Source of the DNA: Cohaesibacter haloalkalitolerans | GTDB lineage: Bacteria; Pseudomonadota; Alphaproteobacteria; Rhizobiales; Cohaesibacteraceae | Length of the DNA stretch: 41,137 nucleotides | Assembly: GCF_003574655.1 (NCBI RefSeq) | Contig: NZ_QNUM01000015.1 | Span: 1-41,137 of the forward strand | Direction of reading: 5' to 3' | In this document: positions 24,008 to 31,687 of the stretch, one piece after another | How positions within the stretch are numbered: position 1 is the stretch's first letter | How the letters are laid out: every line of letters begins with the position of its first letter | The notes under the pieces: generated by a model | Database searches by the model: none | What the model saw: the letters and a program-made list of their open reading frames with translations, nothing else | Told to the model about the DNA's origin: nothing | Made by a program: the position numbers and the translations under genes

Positions 24008-24699
24008 GGCGTTGTTCCTTTCAGCTTGCACCAGCCTTCATCTGGTCTGATGGCCGGAGGGCTTGCTGTTGGGCGAGCCTGTCGTGATATGATCCCGATC
24101 TTCCCCTTTTGCCGGACCCCGCCAGGCTTGTTACGCCTGACGTGTTGTGTCTGATGTGTGGTGTCTGGGCTGATGTTGTTGTCTGCCCGAGCGCTGCCGC
24201 CTCTAATCTTTCGATGATTGCTGAGCTTGCCTGATGCTGGTGGTAAGGGGTGATGGTCGTGACGACCTGGCTAGATGAATCGAGTTCCTGTTGGTTTGGA
24301 ATTCAAATTTAAATTATTTTTCCGCATTCAGAAAATTCCCCAAATTTTCCTATACGATGGTTGTACGACAAACGTCCTTGCTGTTTGTTTCTGATCAGGT
24401 GTGACTGCGAGTTTTTCCAAAATTGTAAAATATTATTCTTCAATGAAATAAATTTATGTATGAAACTTGTTTAGATTTGAATTTTGAGGAATTTATTTTC
24501 CTGCTTCGCCTTTTGCTTCAGGTGGCGGATTTCGCCCAAAGTTCGAAATCTACGCTAAGATGTTGAAGAGACTGTCTTACAAAATCGGATCACAATTTGC
24601 ATGTTTTGTGTTTGAAAATTCATACTTGACTAGATCGATTTATTTATGAATAGTTTCGTCATCCGTGATACGAGACACATGAAAAGAGCGAGACATCCC
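24008..24699. promoter_or_regulatory. Long AT-rich regulatory gap before the cupin-TRAP operon
   Basis: About 690 bases have no gene. GC falls sharply from about 24290. Candidate sites are a perfect palindrome GGTCGT-G-ACGACC (24255-24267), ATTCAAATTT (24301-24310, shared with the kduI promoter), a degenerate opposite copy GATTTGAAT near 24474, TTGT-ACG-ACAA (24361-24371) and TGAA-AA-TTCA (24613-24622). TTGACT at 24626 could be a -35, but no good -10 fits. The promoter of the downstream operon must lie here, and its AT-richness fits a strongly regulated or curved promoter. Confidence 0.45.
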
Positions 24700-25113
24700 A
24701 TGACAGAGCGTAAGAAGTTTGTTTACACGATCAAGGATCTGCCCCTGACCCCGATTGTTGAAGATCAAGGTATCTGCACACGGTTCCTGTTAAGCGAAAA
24801 CATTATGGTCAGCTTCATCGAAAACCCTCCGGGGGCGACCTTCCCGATCCATCAGCATGAATGCGAGCAGATCATGATCATGACTGAAGGGTCCGAGGCA
24901 CATGAAGTGAATGGCGAGATCATCATGATGAAGGCGGGTGATGTTGCTGTGCATCCGTCCAATGTGCCGCATGGCGGCAAAACGGAAACCGGCATGAAAG
25001 CGATCGATATCTTTGCGCCGCATCGCGATGCCCATCTCGAAAAAATGAAGCAATACGGCACCATGCCCAATCCGGATGGTACCTATCCTGCCAAAAACAA
25101 CATTGAAGAGTGA
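24700..25113 (+). CDS. Cupin-domain protein, KdgF-like
   Basis: This 137-aa single-domain cupin has metal-ligand pattern His51, His53, Glu57 (HQHECEQ) and His91 (VPHG), with the second motif AGDVAVHPSNVPHG. KdgF proteins promote ring-opening of unsaturated uronate to DKI, the substrate of KduI. The sequence pattern and the genomic setting fit, though similarity to KdgF was judged by eye only. The start is uncertain: ATGs at 24646, 24679 and 24700 are in frame, and 24700 is chosen for family length. It is first in the run leading to TRAP set 3. Confidence 0.75.
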   Translation: MTERKKFVYTIKDLPLTPIVEDQGICTRFLLSENIMVSFIENPPGATFPIHQHECEQIMIMTEGSEAHEVNGEIIMMKAGDVAVHPSNVPHGGKTETGMKAIDIFAPHRDAHLEKMKQYGTMPNPDGTYPAKNNIEE

Positions 25114-25170
25114 GATTCTGAAGACCGTCTGAATATTTGAAAATAGATCGACACGCAGCGGGAGGAAATT

Positions 25171-26151
25171 ATGCGTAAATTGTCGAACCTGTTGAAGGTA
25201 TTAGTCTGTGGCTCGACCATGAGCCTCATGGTCATGGCCTCGGCTCAGGCCATCACGCTGAAACTGGGGCATTATGTGGAGCTGGATCATCCCGGTAACC
25301 TTGCTGCCCAGCAAATGGCTGATCGTGTGAAGGAGAGGACACACGGCGAAGTCACCATCCAGATTTTCCCGGCCAACCAGTTGGGCTCGCCCGATGAGGT
25401 TCTGGAACAGAATGTTCTGGGCGCCATCGACATGGCGTTGCCGACACAGGGACATCTGGATAAGTATTCCAAGAAATTTGCCACCGTCATGACGCCATTT
25501 GCTTTCCGTGACAGACAGCATGTCTATCAGGTGCTGGATGGTCCGTTCATGAAGTGGGCGGCACCGGATCTGGAAGCTCAGGGGCTGGTCTATCTGTCCA
25601 ACTGGGACTATGGCTTCCGCAACATCACCAACGGCAAGCATCCGATCAATGTGCCTGAAGACGTCAAGGGACTGAAACTGCGTACGCCACCGGAAGTCCA
25701 GCTGCAGTCTGCCATGTCTGCTCTGGGTGCCAACGTTACCCAGATGGCCTTCAATGAGCTCTATCTGGCACTGCGGCAGGGCGTGGTCGATGGTCAGGAA
25801 AACCCTCTTTCTGTCATCTACCACAACAAGCTCTATGAAGTTCAGGACAATCTGGCCATCACCCAGCATGTCTACAACTCCATGGTCAGCGTCATCTCCA
25901 AGCGCAGCTGGGACAAGCTGACCCCGGAACAGCAGACGATCCTGAAGGAAGAAAGTGCCTCTGCCGGTCAGATGATGCGCGATCTGATGGAAAAGGAAGA
26001 CGGCGAGCTAATCAAGAAGCTCGAGGAAAAGGGCATGAAGGTCACTTATCCTGACAAGGCTCTGTTCAAGGACAAAATGGGCCCGGCCTATGAAGCCGTT
26101 GGCAAATATGCAGGTGAAGAAAACCTGAAGACATTCCTTGAAATGCTTTGA
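25171..26151 (+). CDS. dctP: TRAP transporter solute-binding protein DctP (set 3)
   Basis: This 326-aa periplasmic protein has a signal peptide of about 27 residues ending AQA before ITLKLGH. Family segments include IFPANQLGSPDEVLEQNVLGAIDMA, LKGLKLRTPPEVQ with the conserved arginine, and LALRQGVVDGQENPLSVIY. It resembles the set-1 DctP (DGVENPLAVIY) more than the set-2 protein. GGGAGG precedes the ATG. A strong terminator-like hairpin follows immediately. Confidence 0.93.
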   Translation: MRKLSNLLKVLVCGSTMSLMVMASAQAITLKLGHYVELDHPGNLAAQQMADRVKERTHGEVTIQIFPANQLGSPDEVLEQNVLGAIDMALPTQGHLDKYSKKFATVMTPFAFRDRQHVYQVLDGPFMKWAAPDLEAQGLVYLSNWDYGFRNITNGKHPINVPEDVKGLKLRTPPEVQLQSAMSALGANVTQMAFNELYLALRQGVVDGQENPLSVIYHNKLYEVQDNLAITQHVYNSMVSVISKRSWDKLTPEQQTILKEESASAGQMMRDLMEKEDGELIKKLEEKGMKVTYPDKALFKDKMGPAYEAVGKYAGEENLKTFLEML

Positions 26152-26160
26152 GATCATGGC

Positions 26161-26193
26161 GGCTGGCAGGGGATGACCCTGCCAGCCGTTTTT
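26161..26193 (+). terminator. Intra-operon terminator/attenuator after dctP (set 3)
   Basis: Perfect 11-bp arms GGCTGGCAGGG and CCCTGCCAGCC, a 5-nt loop, then GTTTTT. It lies 10 bp after dctP and 28 bp before dctM. It should reduce transcription of the membrane subunits relative to the binding protein. Confidence 0.85.
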
Positions 26194-26220
26194 CGGGAGG
26201 GAATACCGGGAGGGAATACA

Positions 26221-27495
26221 ATGTCACCGGCAATCATATTCTTGGGGCTGATCGCCCTCATTTCCATGGGCGTGCCCATCGCCATTTCCCTTGGAACCAT
26301 TTCACTGGCTGCGATGACTGACAACCTGCCGGCCCTCGGGCTGATGGCCCAGCGCATGTATTCCTCGACAACGGGGTTCACGCTGCTGGCGATCCCCTTT
26401 TTCATTCTGGCCGGCAACCTGATGAATACCGGTGGTATTACGGAGAAGATCTTCCGCTTTGCCAAGGCGGCCGTTGGCCACTATTGGGGCGGACTTGGTC
26501 AGGTCAACATCTTTTCATCCATCATCTTTTCCGGCATGTCCGGCGCTGCGGTTGCCGATGCTGCCGGTCTTGGCAAGATCGAGATCAAGGCCATGGTCGA
26601 TGATGGCTATGGCAAGGAATTTGCTGGCGCCATCACGGCAGCTTCTTCGACCATCGGACCGGTGATCCCGCCGTCGATCCCGTTTGTCATCTATGGTTCG
26701 ATGACCGGTGTCTCGGTCGGCAAGCTGTTCATGGCGGGCATGGTGCCGGGGCTGCTGATGGCGGTTGCCATGGCGCTGGCCGTCTATGTCATCTCGCGCA
26801 AACGCAATTATCCGCGTCGCCCCAGGGCTGCCTGTTCGGAACTGTGGCGCAGCTTCGTTGATGCCTTTCTGGCGCTGCTGACGCCGATCATCATCATCGG
26901 CGGTATTCTGGGCGGCTGGTTCACGCCAACGGAAGCGGCCATCATCGCCTGCATCTATGCAATCATCCTGTCCGGCCTTATCTATCGGGAGCTGACCTGG
27001 AGCAAGCTGCTGTTCATTCTGGAGGACACCCTGCTGCACACGGTGCGAGTCATGTTCATCATGGCGACAGCGGGCTTCTTTGCCTGGGTCCTGATCCTCA
27101 ATCAGGTGCCGCAGGCGCTGATTTCAGGCCTGACGACCGTGACGCAATCGCCAACCCTCTTGCTGCTGATCATGATCGGGGTGCTGCTCATTCTGGGCAT
27201 GTTCCTTGAAGGGATCGCCGTCATCTTGATCTGTGTGCCGATCTTCATGCCCGTCGTGGACATGATCGGCATGGACCCGATCCAGTTTGGCGTCATCATG
27301 ATCCTGGCCTCGATGATCGGCCTGCTCAGCCCGCCGGTTGGCATGTGCCTTTATGCCGTCGCTTCCATCGCGGATGTGAAGATCGGAACGCTCAGCAAGG
27401 AGGTGATGCCCTATATCCTTGGCATTCTCGTCGTGCTGCTGCTGATCGCCTTCATTCCGGCGCTGTCCCTTTCCACCACTTACCTGATCGGGTGA
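26221..27495 (+). CDS. dctM: TRAP transporter large permease DctM (set 3)
   Basis: This 424-aa polytopic protein has IPFFILAGNLMNTGGITEKIF near residue 60, the hairpin SSTIGPVIPPSIPFVIYGSMTG near 145 and VIMILASMIGLLSPPVGMCLYAV near 358. GGGAGGG precedes the ATG at 26221; an ATG at 26173 lies inside the terminator hairpin and is rejected. It is placed before dctQ, the reverse of the usual order. Confidence 0.92.
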   Translation: MSPAIIFLGLIALISMGVPIAISLGTISLAAMTDNLPALGLMAQRMYSSTTGFTLLAIPFFILAGNLMNTGGITEKIFRFAKAAVGHYWGGLGQVNIFSSIIFSGMSGAAVADAAGLGKIEIKAMVDDGYGKEFAGAITAASSTIGPVIPPSIPFVIYGSMTGVSVGKLFMAGMVPGLLMAVAMALAVYVISRKRNYPRRPRAACSELWRSFVDAFLALLTPIIIIGGILGGWFTPTEAAIIACIYAIILSGLIYRELTWSKLLFILEDTLLHTVRVMFIMATAGFFAWVLILNQVPQALISGLTTVTQSPTLLLLIMIGVLLILGMFLEGIAVILICVPIFMPVVDMIGMDPIQFGVIMILASMIGLLSPPVGMCLYAVASIADVKIGTLSKEVMPYILGILVVLLLIAFIPALSLSTTYLIG

Positions 27496-27499
27496 CACC

Positions 27500-28021
27500 A
27501 TGATGAAGTTCATCAAGTCCTTAGACTGGGCCGTCTTCACCTTCTTTCGGGTTCTGGCTGTCGGTCTTCTGTGCCTGCTGTTCGTGCTGATGTCGCTCAA
27601 TGTGATCCTGCGCTTCTATCCGGTGTTTTCCATCGGCTGGTTCGACGAGATCGTCGAGCTGTCCTTTGCCTGGATGGTGTTTGCGACGGCGGCCATCCTG
27701 TGGCGCGGGCGCAAGCATCCCAAGATCGACTTTCTGGAGATTCTGCTCAAGGGCACACGCTGCCAGCCGGTGCTGCTGGCGGTAGTCGAGGTGATCAATA
27801 TTCTCTTCCTGAGCATCTTCACCTATTACGGCTTCATGCTGGTGATGACGGCGGCCGCGACGTCGCCGATCTTCAAGATCCCGCGCAAGGTCTTCTATGT
27901 CGCCATGCCAACGGCTGGCGTCTACATGACCATCCTGTCGGTGATCTTCTTGGCAGGCTATCTCAGAAAGATCGTTGCCTTCGAAAGCACAACGACACAA
28001 CCAGTTGAAAAATCAGTCTAG
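27500..28021 (+). CDS. dctQ: TRAP transporter small membrane subunit DctQ (set 3)
   Basis: This 173-aa protein has four hydrophobic segments and the motif SIGWFDEIVELSFAWMVFATAAILWRGRKHPKIDFL near residues 38-75, as in DctQ. It starts 4 bases after the dctM stop (ATGATG, so the second ATG at 27503 is equally possible). Gene order dctP-dctM-dctQ is less common than P-Q-M. The SDR gene follows after 18 bases. Confidence 0.87.
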   Translation: MMKFIKSLDWAVFTFFRVLAVGLLCLLFVLMSLNVILRFYPVFSIGWFDEIVELSFAWMVFATAAILWRGRKHPKIDFLEILLKGTRCQPVLLAVVEVINILFLSIFTYYGFMLVMTAAATSPIFKIPRKVFYVAMPTAGVYMTILSVIFLAGYLRKIVAFESTTTQPVEKSV

Positions 28022-28039
28022 AAACGAAAGGAATTTGTT

Positions 28040-28768
28040 GTGAGCAAAATATTGATCACGGGGGCAAGTACCGGCATCGGAGCGGAAACAGCCCGCATGC
28101 TGGCCGCAGGAAACGAACTGTTTCTGGTCTATAATCGGTCGGTTGAAAAGGCCAGAAAGCTTGAGCAGGAACTCAAGGAACTCGGAGCCACGACCCATAT
28201 GCTCCAGTGCGACATCACCAGCGAGATCGCCTGCATCGATCTGTTCAACCAGATCGGTGAATTGACCGACAGTCTGGATGTGCTGGTCAACAATGCCGGT
28301 GGGCTGGTTCGCCGTCAGGCAGCCGATGCGCTCGAATGGCAGCTGATGCAGGAGGTCTTTGCTCTCAATGTCTTCTCGCTGATGAAGATCACCTCTCTTG
28401 CCATCCCGCTGTTGCGCAAGGGCGTCAACCCCAACATCGTCAACACGACATCGGTCGTGGTGCGCCATGGTGGTCCGACAGCAACGATCTATGGCGCAGC
28501 CAAGGGCGCGGTCGATACCTTCACGCGCGGGTTGTGCAAGGAGCTGGCTCCGGTCATTCGCGCCAACTCGGTCTGCCCGGGCGTGATCGACACGCCGTTC
28601 CACGAGAAGGTTTCGACGCCTGACCAGATGAAGGCCTGGGCCGAAGGCAACCCGCTCAAGCGCAATGGCTATCCCAAGCATATTGCGCTGGCGATCAAGT
28701 TCCTGATCGAGGATGACTTCGTCAATGGCGAAAGCATCGACGTCAACGGTGGCCTGACCATCCGGTAA
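28040..28768 (+). CDS. Short-chain dehydrogenase/reductase
   Basis: This 242-aa classical SDR has TGASTGIG (7-14), NNAG (84-87) and catalytic Ser138, Tyr151 and Lys155 (YGAAK). The C-terminus VNGESIDVNGGLTIR is usual for 3-oxoacyl-ACP-reductase-like SDRs. It starts with GTG at 28040, with AAAGGA about 8 bases upstream. Its place behind the cupin and TRAP genes suggests reduction of a keto-uronate; bacterial DEH reductases of alginate breakdown are SDRs, so that is one candidate. The sequence alone does not decide. Confidence 0.85.
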   Translation: MSKILITGASTGIGAETARMLAAGNELFLVYNRSVEKARKLEQELKELGATTHMLQCDITSEIACIDLFNQIGELTDSLDVLVNNAGGLVRRQAADALEWQLMQEVFALNVFSLMKITSLAIPLLRKGVNPNIVNTTSVVVRHGGPTATIYGAAKGAVDTFTRGLCKELAPVIRANSVCPGVIDTPFHEKVSTPDQMKAWAEGNPLKRNGYPKHIALAIKFLIEDDFVNGESIDVNGGLTIR

Positions 28769-28852
28769 GGCCTTTTTCGGGCTGGGCTGATCGATCCTTG
28801 TCGGTCCTGCCCAACCCGCGCCCCGGACCCTTCAACATAACAGGAGCTGGAC

Positions 28853-29191
28853 ATGAACAGTGCGGCAAAGGCTCGCGATCTGATCTATAGCAATATCGAT
28901 GCCATCATGAGGAACTCCCAACGTCTGCAGGCGCTTGAAACCGTCTCTCTTGTGACGCTTCTTGATGAGGCGTTCATGCGGGAGCATTGCACGGTGAAGA
29001 ACATCGCGGCCCTGTTTGCTCTGGCTGGGCAATCAGAAGTCAGTGAGCAGGCTCTGGATGCTATCCCGGATTCGCTCTGGGACGAACTCGTCAGACGCCA
29101 CAGCACGTTCAACTCGTGGGACGAGATGTACAACAAGGCAGCTCAGCGGTTCGTCAGGGCGCGTCTGCTGGAAGGGATCGAGCAGGACTGA
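28853..29191 (+). CDS. Conserved-looking hypothetical protein, 112 aa
   Basis: Not recognised. AGGAG lies 7 bases before the ATG, and base and codon use match the neighbours, so it is probably real. The protein is soluble, rich in helix-forming residues and acidic at the end, with no signal peptide or membrane segment. Features are LETVSLVTLLDEAFMREHCTVKNIAALFALAG in the middle and an aromatic/charged SLWDELVRRHSTFNSWDEMYNKAAQRFV near the C-terminus. It is the last gene of the cupin-TRAP-SDR run, 84 bp after the SDR, and could belong to that operon. Confidence 0.65.
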   Translation: MNSAAKARDLIYSNIDAIMRNSQRLQALETVSLVTLLDEAFMREHCTVKNIAALFALAGQSEVSEQALDAIPDSLWDELVRRHSTFNSWDEMYNKAAQRFVRARLLEGIEQD

Positions 29192-29247
29192 GGGCTTGCG
29201 GGGGCGGGTGTCTGTCCTCCCATCCGGCCCTGTGAGTTTTCTCAAAA

Positions 29248-29285
29248 CCGGCGTCCTTGATCGTGTTTCAGGTCTCGGACGCCGG
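29248..29285. other. Stem-loop between hypothetical gene and hydrolase
   Basis: Perfect 9-bp arms CCGGCGTCC and GGACGCCGG enclose a 20-nt loop. AAAAA follows on the plus strand and TTTTGAG would follow on the minus strand, so it would terminate better on the minus strand; the nearest minus-strand gene ends at 30305. Confidence 0.45.
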
Positions 29286-29340
29286 AAAAATCGCCAATAG
29301 TGGCTCCATCACATCATCTTCATGTTTGTCTGGAGGCACC

Positions 29341-30357
29341 ATGCACTTATTCGCACTTCTCTTTGTTGTCCTTATCGCAGGCTGGGGTGGCGGCTCGGCA
29401 TCAGCCAGTGAAGAAACTGGTTTTCGTCAGATCGTCCTTGCTGATGGTCCTGTCATGGTCTGGTATCCGACTGCGCAGGACGCGCCTGTCACCATGGTTG
29501 CGGACAACAAGGCATTTTTCGGCGTTGACGTCATTCGGGATGCTCCCGTATCCGGCGCTAACCATCCTCTTGTCATCCTGTCTCACGGCTATAGCGGGCT
29601 CTGGCGCAATCAGGCGTGGCTGGCCGGGTATCTGGCCCGGGCGGGCTATGTTGTGGCGTCGTTCAACCACGTCGGGACCAGCTTTGGCAGCATGGACCCG
29701 TCATGGGCAAAGGATCTGCATCGGCGGCCCGCTCAGGTTTCCCGGGTGCTTGACGCCCTGCTTGCCGACGAAGACCTCGCGCCAGTCATCAATGCTGAAC
29801 GGATTTCGGTGATCGGGCATTCGTTGGGGGGATCAACTGCCCTGTTGGTGGCTGGGGGTGTGTTCGACCCAGCGCGCCTGCTCGATGCCTGTGGTGATGA
29901 CAGCCGCAAGCTTGTCTGCACGGTCTATCGCAAGGGTGGTCTCAGCCGCGATATGGCCTCCGTTTCTGCTGCTGATCCGCGCGTCGCTTCCATCGTGTTG
30001 CTTGACATGGAGGGCATTCGGGCCTTCACGCCGGAGAGCCTCAAGGGTATCGGCATCCCGGTGCTGGCGCTGGTGTCGGGGGTTGAGGATCCGGCTCTGC
30101 CGCTTGGCTGGGAGGGCCGGGAGCAGGCGGCGCTGTTGCCAGCCGCAACCAGCCGCTATGCCGAGGTCATCGGTTCAACGCATTTCAGCTTCATGAGCCA
30201 GTGCAAGCCGGGCGCAGTCGAGTTGCTGGAAGAGGACGCCTATGTCTGTCAGGGGGAGACTGCACCACGGGAGCAATTGCACCGGCGTATTGCCGAGACG
30301 ATTGTCACGTTCCTGACTGCCGGAAAGCAGTTGGTGTCTGCCCTTCAAGTTCCTTGA
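29341..30357 (+). CDS. Secreted alpha/beta hydrolase (dienelactone hydrolase/PAF-acetylhydrolase-like)
   Basis: This 338-aa protein has a signal peptide (hydrophobic 3-15, cleavage near ASA at 22). Family motifs are the oxyanion HG (82-83) in LVILSHGYSGLWRNQ, nucleophile Ser161 in GHSLGG, VSGVEDPALP for the acid and GSTHFSF for the catalytic histidine. The SHGYSG...GHSLGG layout matches the predicted dienelactone hydrolase group (COG4188 type). It acts outside the cytoplasm on an ester of unknown identity. GGAGG lies 4 bases before the ATG at 29341. The last 53 bases overlap the convergent AraC-family gene. Confidence 0.85.
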   Translation: MHLFALLFVVLIAGWGGGSASASEETGFRQIVLADGPVMVWYPTAQDAPVTMVADNKAFFGVDVIRDAPVSGANHPLVILSHGYSGLWRNQAWLAGYLARAGYVVASFNHVGTSFGSMDPSWAKDLHRRPAQVSRVLDALLADEDLAPVINAERISVIGHSLGGSTALLVAGGVFDPARLLDACGDDSRKLVCTVYRKGGLSRDMASVSAADPRVASIVLLDMEGIRAFTPESLKGIGIPVLALVSGVEDPALPLGWEGREQAALLPAATSRYAEVIGSTHFSFMSQCKPGAVELLEEDAYVCQGETAPREQLHRRIAETIVTFLTAGKQLVSALQVP

Positions 30358-31360
30358 AAACGCGGTTGAAATTGGACTTTGTCTGGAAGCCGGCGTCCAG
30401 CATGATCTCGGTGACGGGCAAGTTCGATCCTTTCAGCAAACGCCTTGCTTCCTCGACGCGATAGCGGTTGACCAGATCGGTGATGCTGAAACCATGCAGC
30501 TGATTGACGGCCCGGGAAATGGTCCGGGCCGGGATATGGGCTCGACGCGCCAGCCGCGCCAGCGTGAGGTCGTGGTCCTTGTAGAGACCCTGTCGCAGCA
30601 GGGCCTCCACGGTGGCAAGGGTCTCTCGGGCTTCTTCCTCGGCAAGGAGCGGAGCAGAGGTTGCCGGTTCCTCTGGGAAGGCTTGCGAAGCAATGGCTTC
30701 CGGGATCTCTGTTTCCGGTGCCTCCGTTTCTTGCATCTGATGGTTGGGCTCGGGCGGCATTTCCAGCCCGGTCCGTCCCAACAGGCCGCCGATGATGACA
30801 AGCAGCACGGCGCTGAGTGTCGTGGCGACCACGGGGGCGGCAAGGCTGGTGTAGCCAAGGTTGAGCACGGCCGAGACAATCACGTCAGAGGCGGCACTGA
30901 GGACCAGCGCCGCCGCTACACCCTTTCGCATGTGGGCAATGGTGGTCTCGCTGCCAAGGCGCGCGTTGGGTGACACGCCATCGGCGGGTTTGCCCGTGTA
31001 GATGAACCAGCCGTAGCAAAGAAATTCCAGACTCAGCAGCATGTCGATGGCGGCTGGCAGCCACAGAAGGGCTATGACCATGGCCAGAGGCCATACCATG
31101 TGGCGCCATGAGGGACGGCGACCATCGAGATCCGAAAAGGCAAGGAAGGCCGAGAGCGGAACGATGGACGCAAACACCGGCTGTATGTGGTGCAGCCAAC
31201 TGAGGTCCGTGCTCCATCTGAGCCCGACAATGGTGGTCTGAAGGGCAGCAACTCCCAGAAAAATCAGAAACCAGCGATTGCGCATCCCGCGCAGCAACAG
31301 GGCTGCAATGACTGCCAGCAGTATGCCGGTGGCAATGAAGGGCAGGGGGATGGTCGGCAT
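30305..31360 (-). CDS. AraC-family regulator with N-terminal membrane domain
   Basis: This 351-aa protein has about seven hydrophobic segments in residues 5-205, a charged linker rich in Glu/Pro (about 210-240), and a C-terminal AraC helix-turn-helix (about 255-350; LTLARLARRAHIPARTISRAVNQLHG...AFRQSGT). This architecture places DNA binding at the inner face of the membrane and implies sensing of a membrane or periplasmic signal. The ATG at 31360 has GGAG 5 bases upstream. It is convergent with, and overlaps, the hydrolase, and divergent from opgC. Its target is not evident. Confidence 0.85.
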   Translation of the reverse strand: MPTIPLPFIATGILLAVIAALLLRGMRNRWFLIFLGVAALQTTIVGLRWSTDLSWLHHIQPVFASIVPLSAFLAFSDLDGRRPSWRHMVWPLAMVIALLWLPAAIDMLLSLEFLCYGWFIYTGKPADGVSPNARLGSETTIAHMRKGVAAALVLSAASDVIVSAVLNLGYTSLAAPVVATTLSAVLLVIIGGLLGRTGLEMPPEPNHQMQETEAPETEIPEAIASQAFPEEPATSAPLLAEEEARETLATVEALLRQGLYKDHDLTLARLARRAHIPARTISRAVNQLHGFSITDLVNRYRVEEARRLLKGSNLPVTEIMLDAGFQTKSNFNRVFKELEGQTPTAFRQSGT

Positions 31361-31687
31361 GGAATCTCCGGTGGGCTTGGTGGGCTGGGCCGTTGCTGCA
31401 CGGTGCCACAGAAAAGGCATGGGTGAAAAGGGCAATCAGGCGAATTCCAACGGCTGTTGCCTGTTAAACCTGCGGTTTGACCCTGCCTGTCTGCTTGGCC
31501 TTGGATAGAGCCTGAAGAGCGGTGTCAATCGTACGGAGGTATACATCCATGCCGTGGGGAAACTGTGTGTTGCCTCTCTTTCTCCCTTTTTGTGTCGCTT
31601 TTCTCCTCTATTGCAGCAGACCGCCAAGCGAAGGACGGCCAGCTCCTACCGGGGAGGAGGAGCGCCGTCGATGAAAAGGATGATGGT
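31361..31687. promoter_or_regulatory. Divergent promoter region of AraC-type regulator and opgC
   Basis: This 327-bp gap holds the perfect palindrome AAACC-TGC-GGTTT at 31466-31478 and TTTCTCCCTTTTT-rich sequence at about 31580-31595. No gene is supported. GGGGAGGAGG at 31651 precedes an out-of-frame ATG at 31671, which opens no useful frame. Confidence 0.35.

Noticed and set aside
24123-24140. CAGGC...GCCTG hairpin after the IclR gene as a terminator
   Set aside because: The stem is only about 5 bp and no T-run follows.
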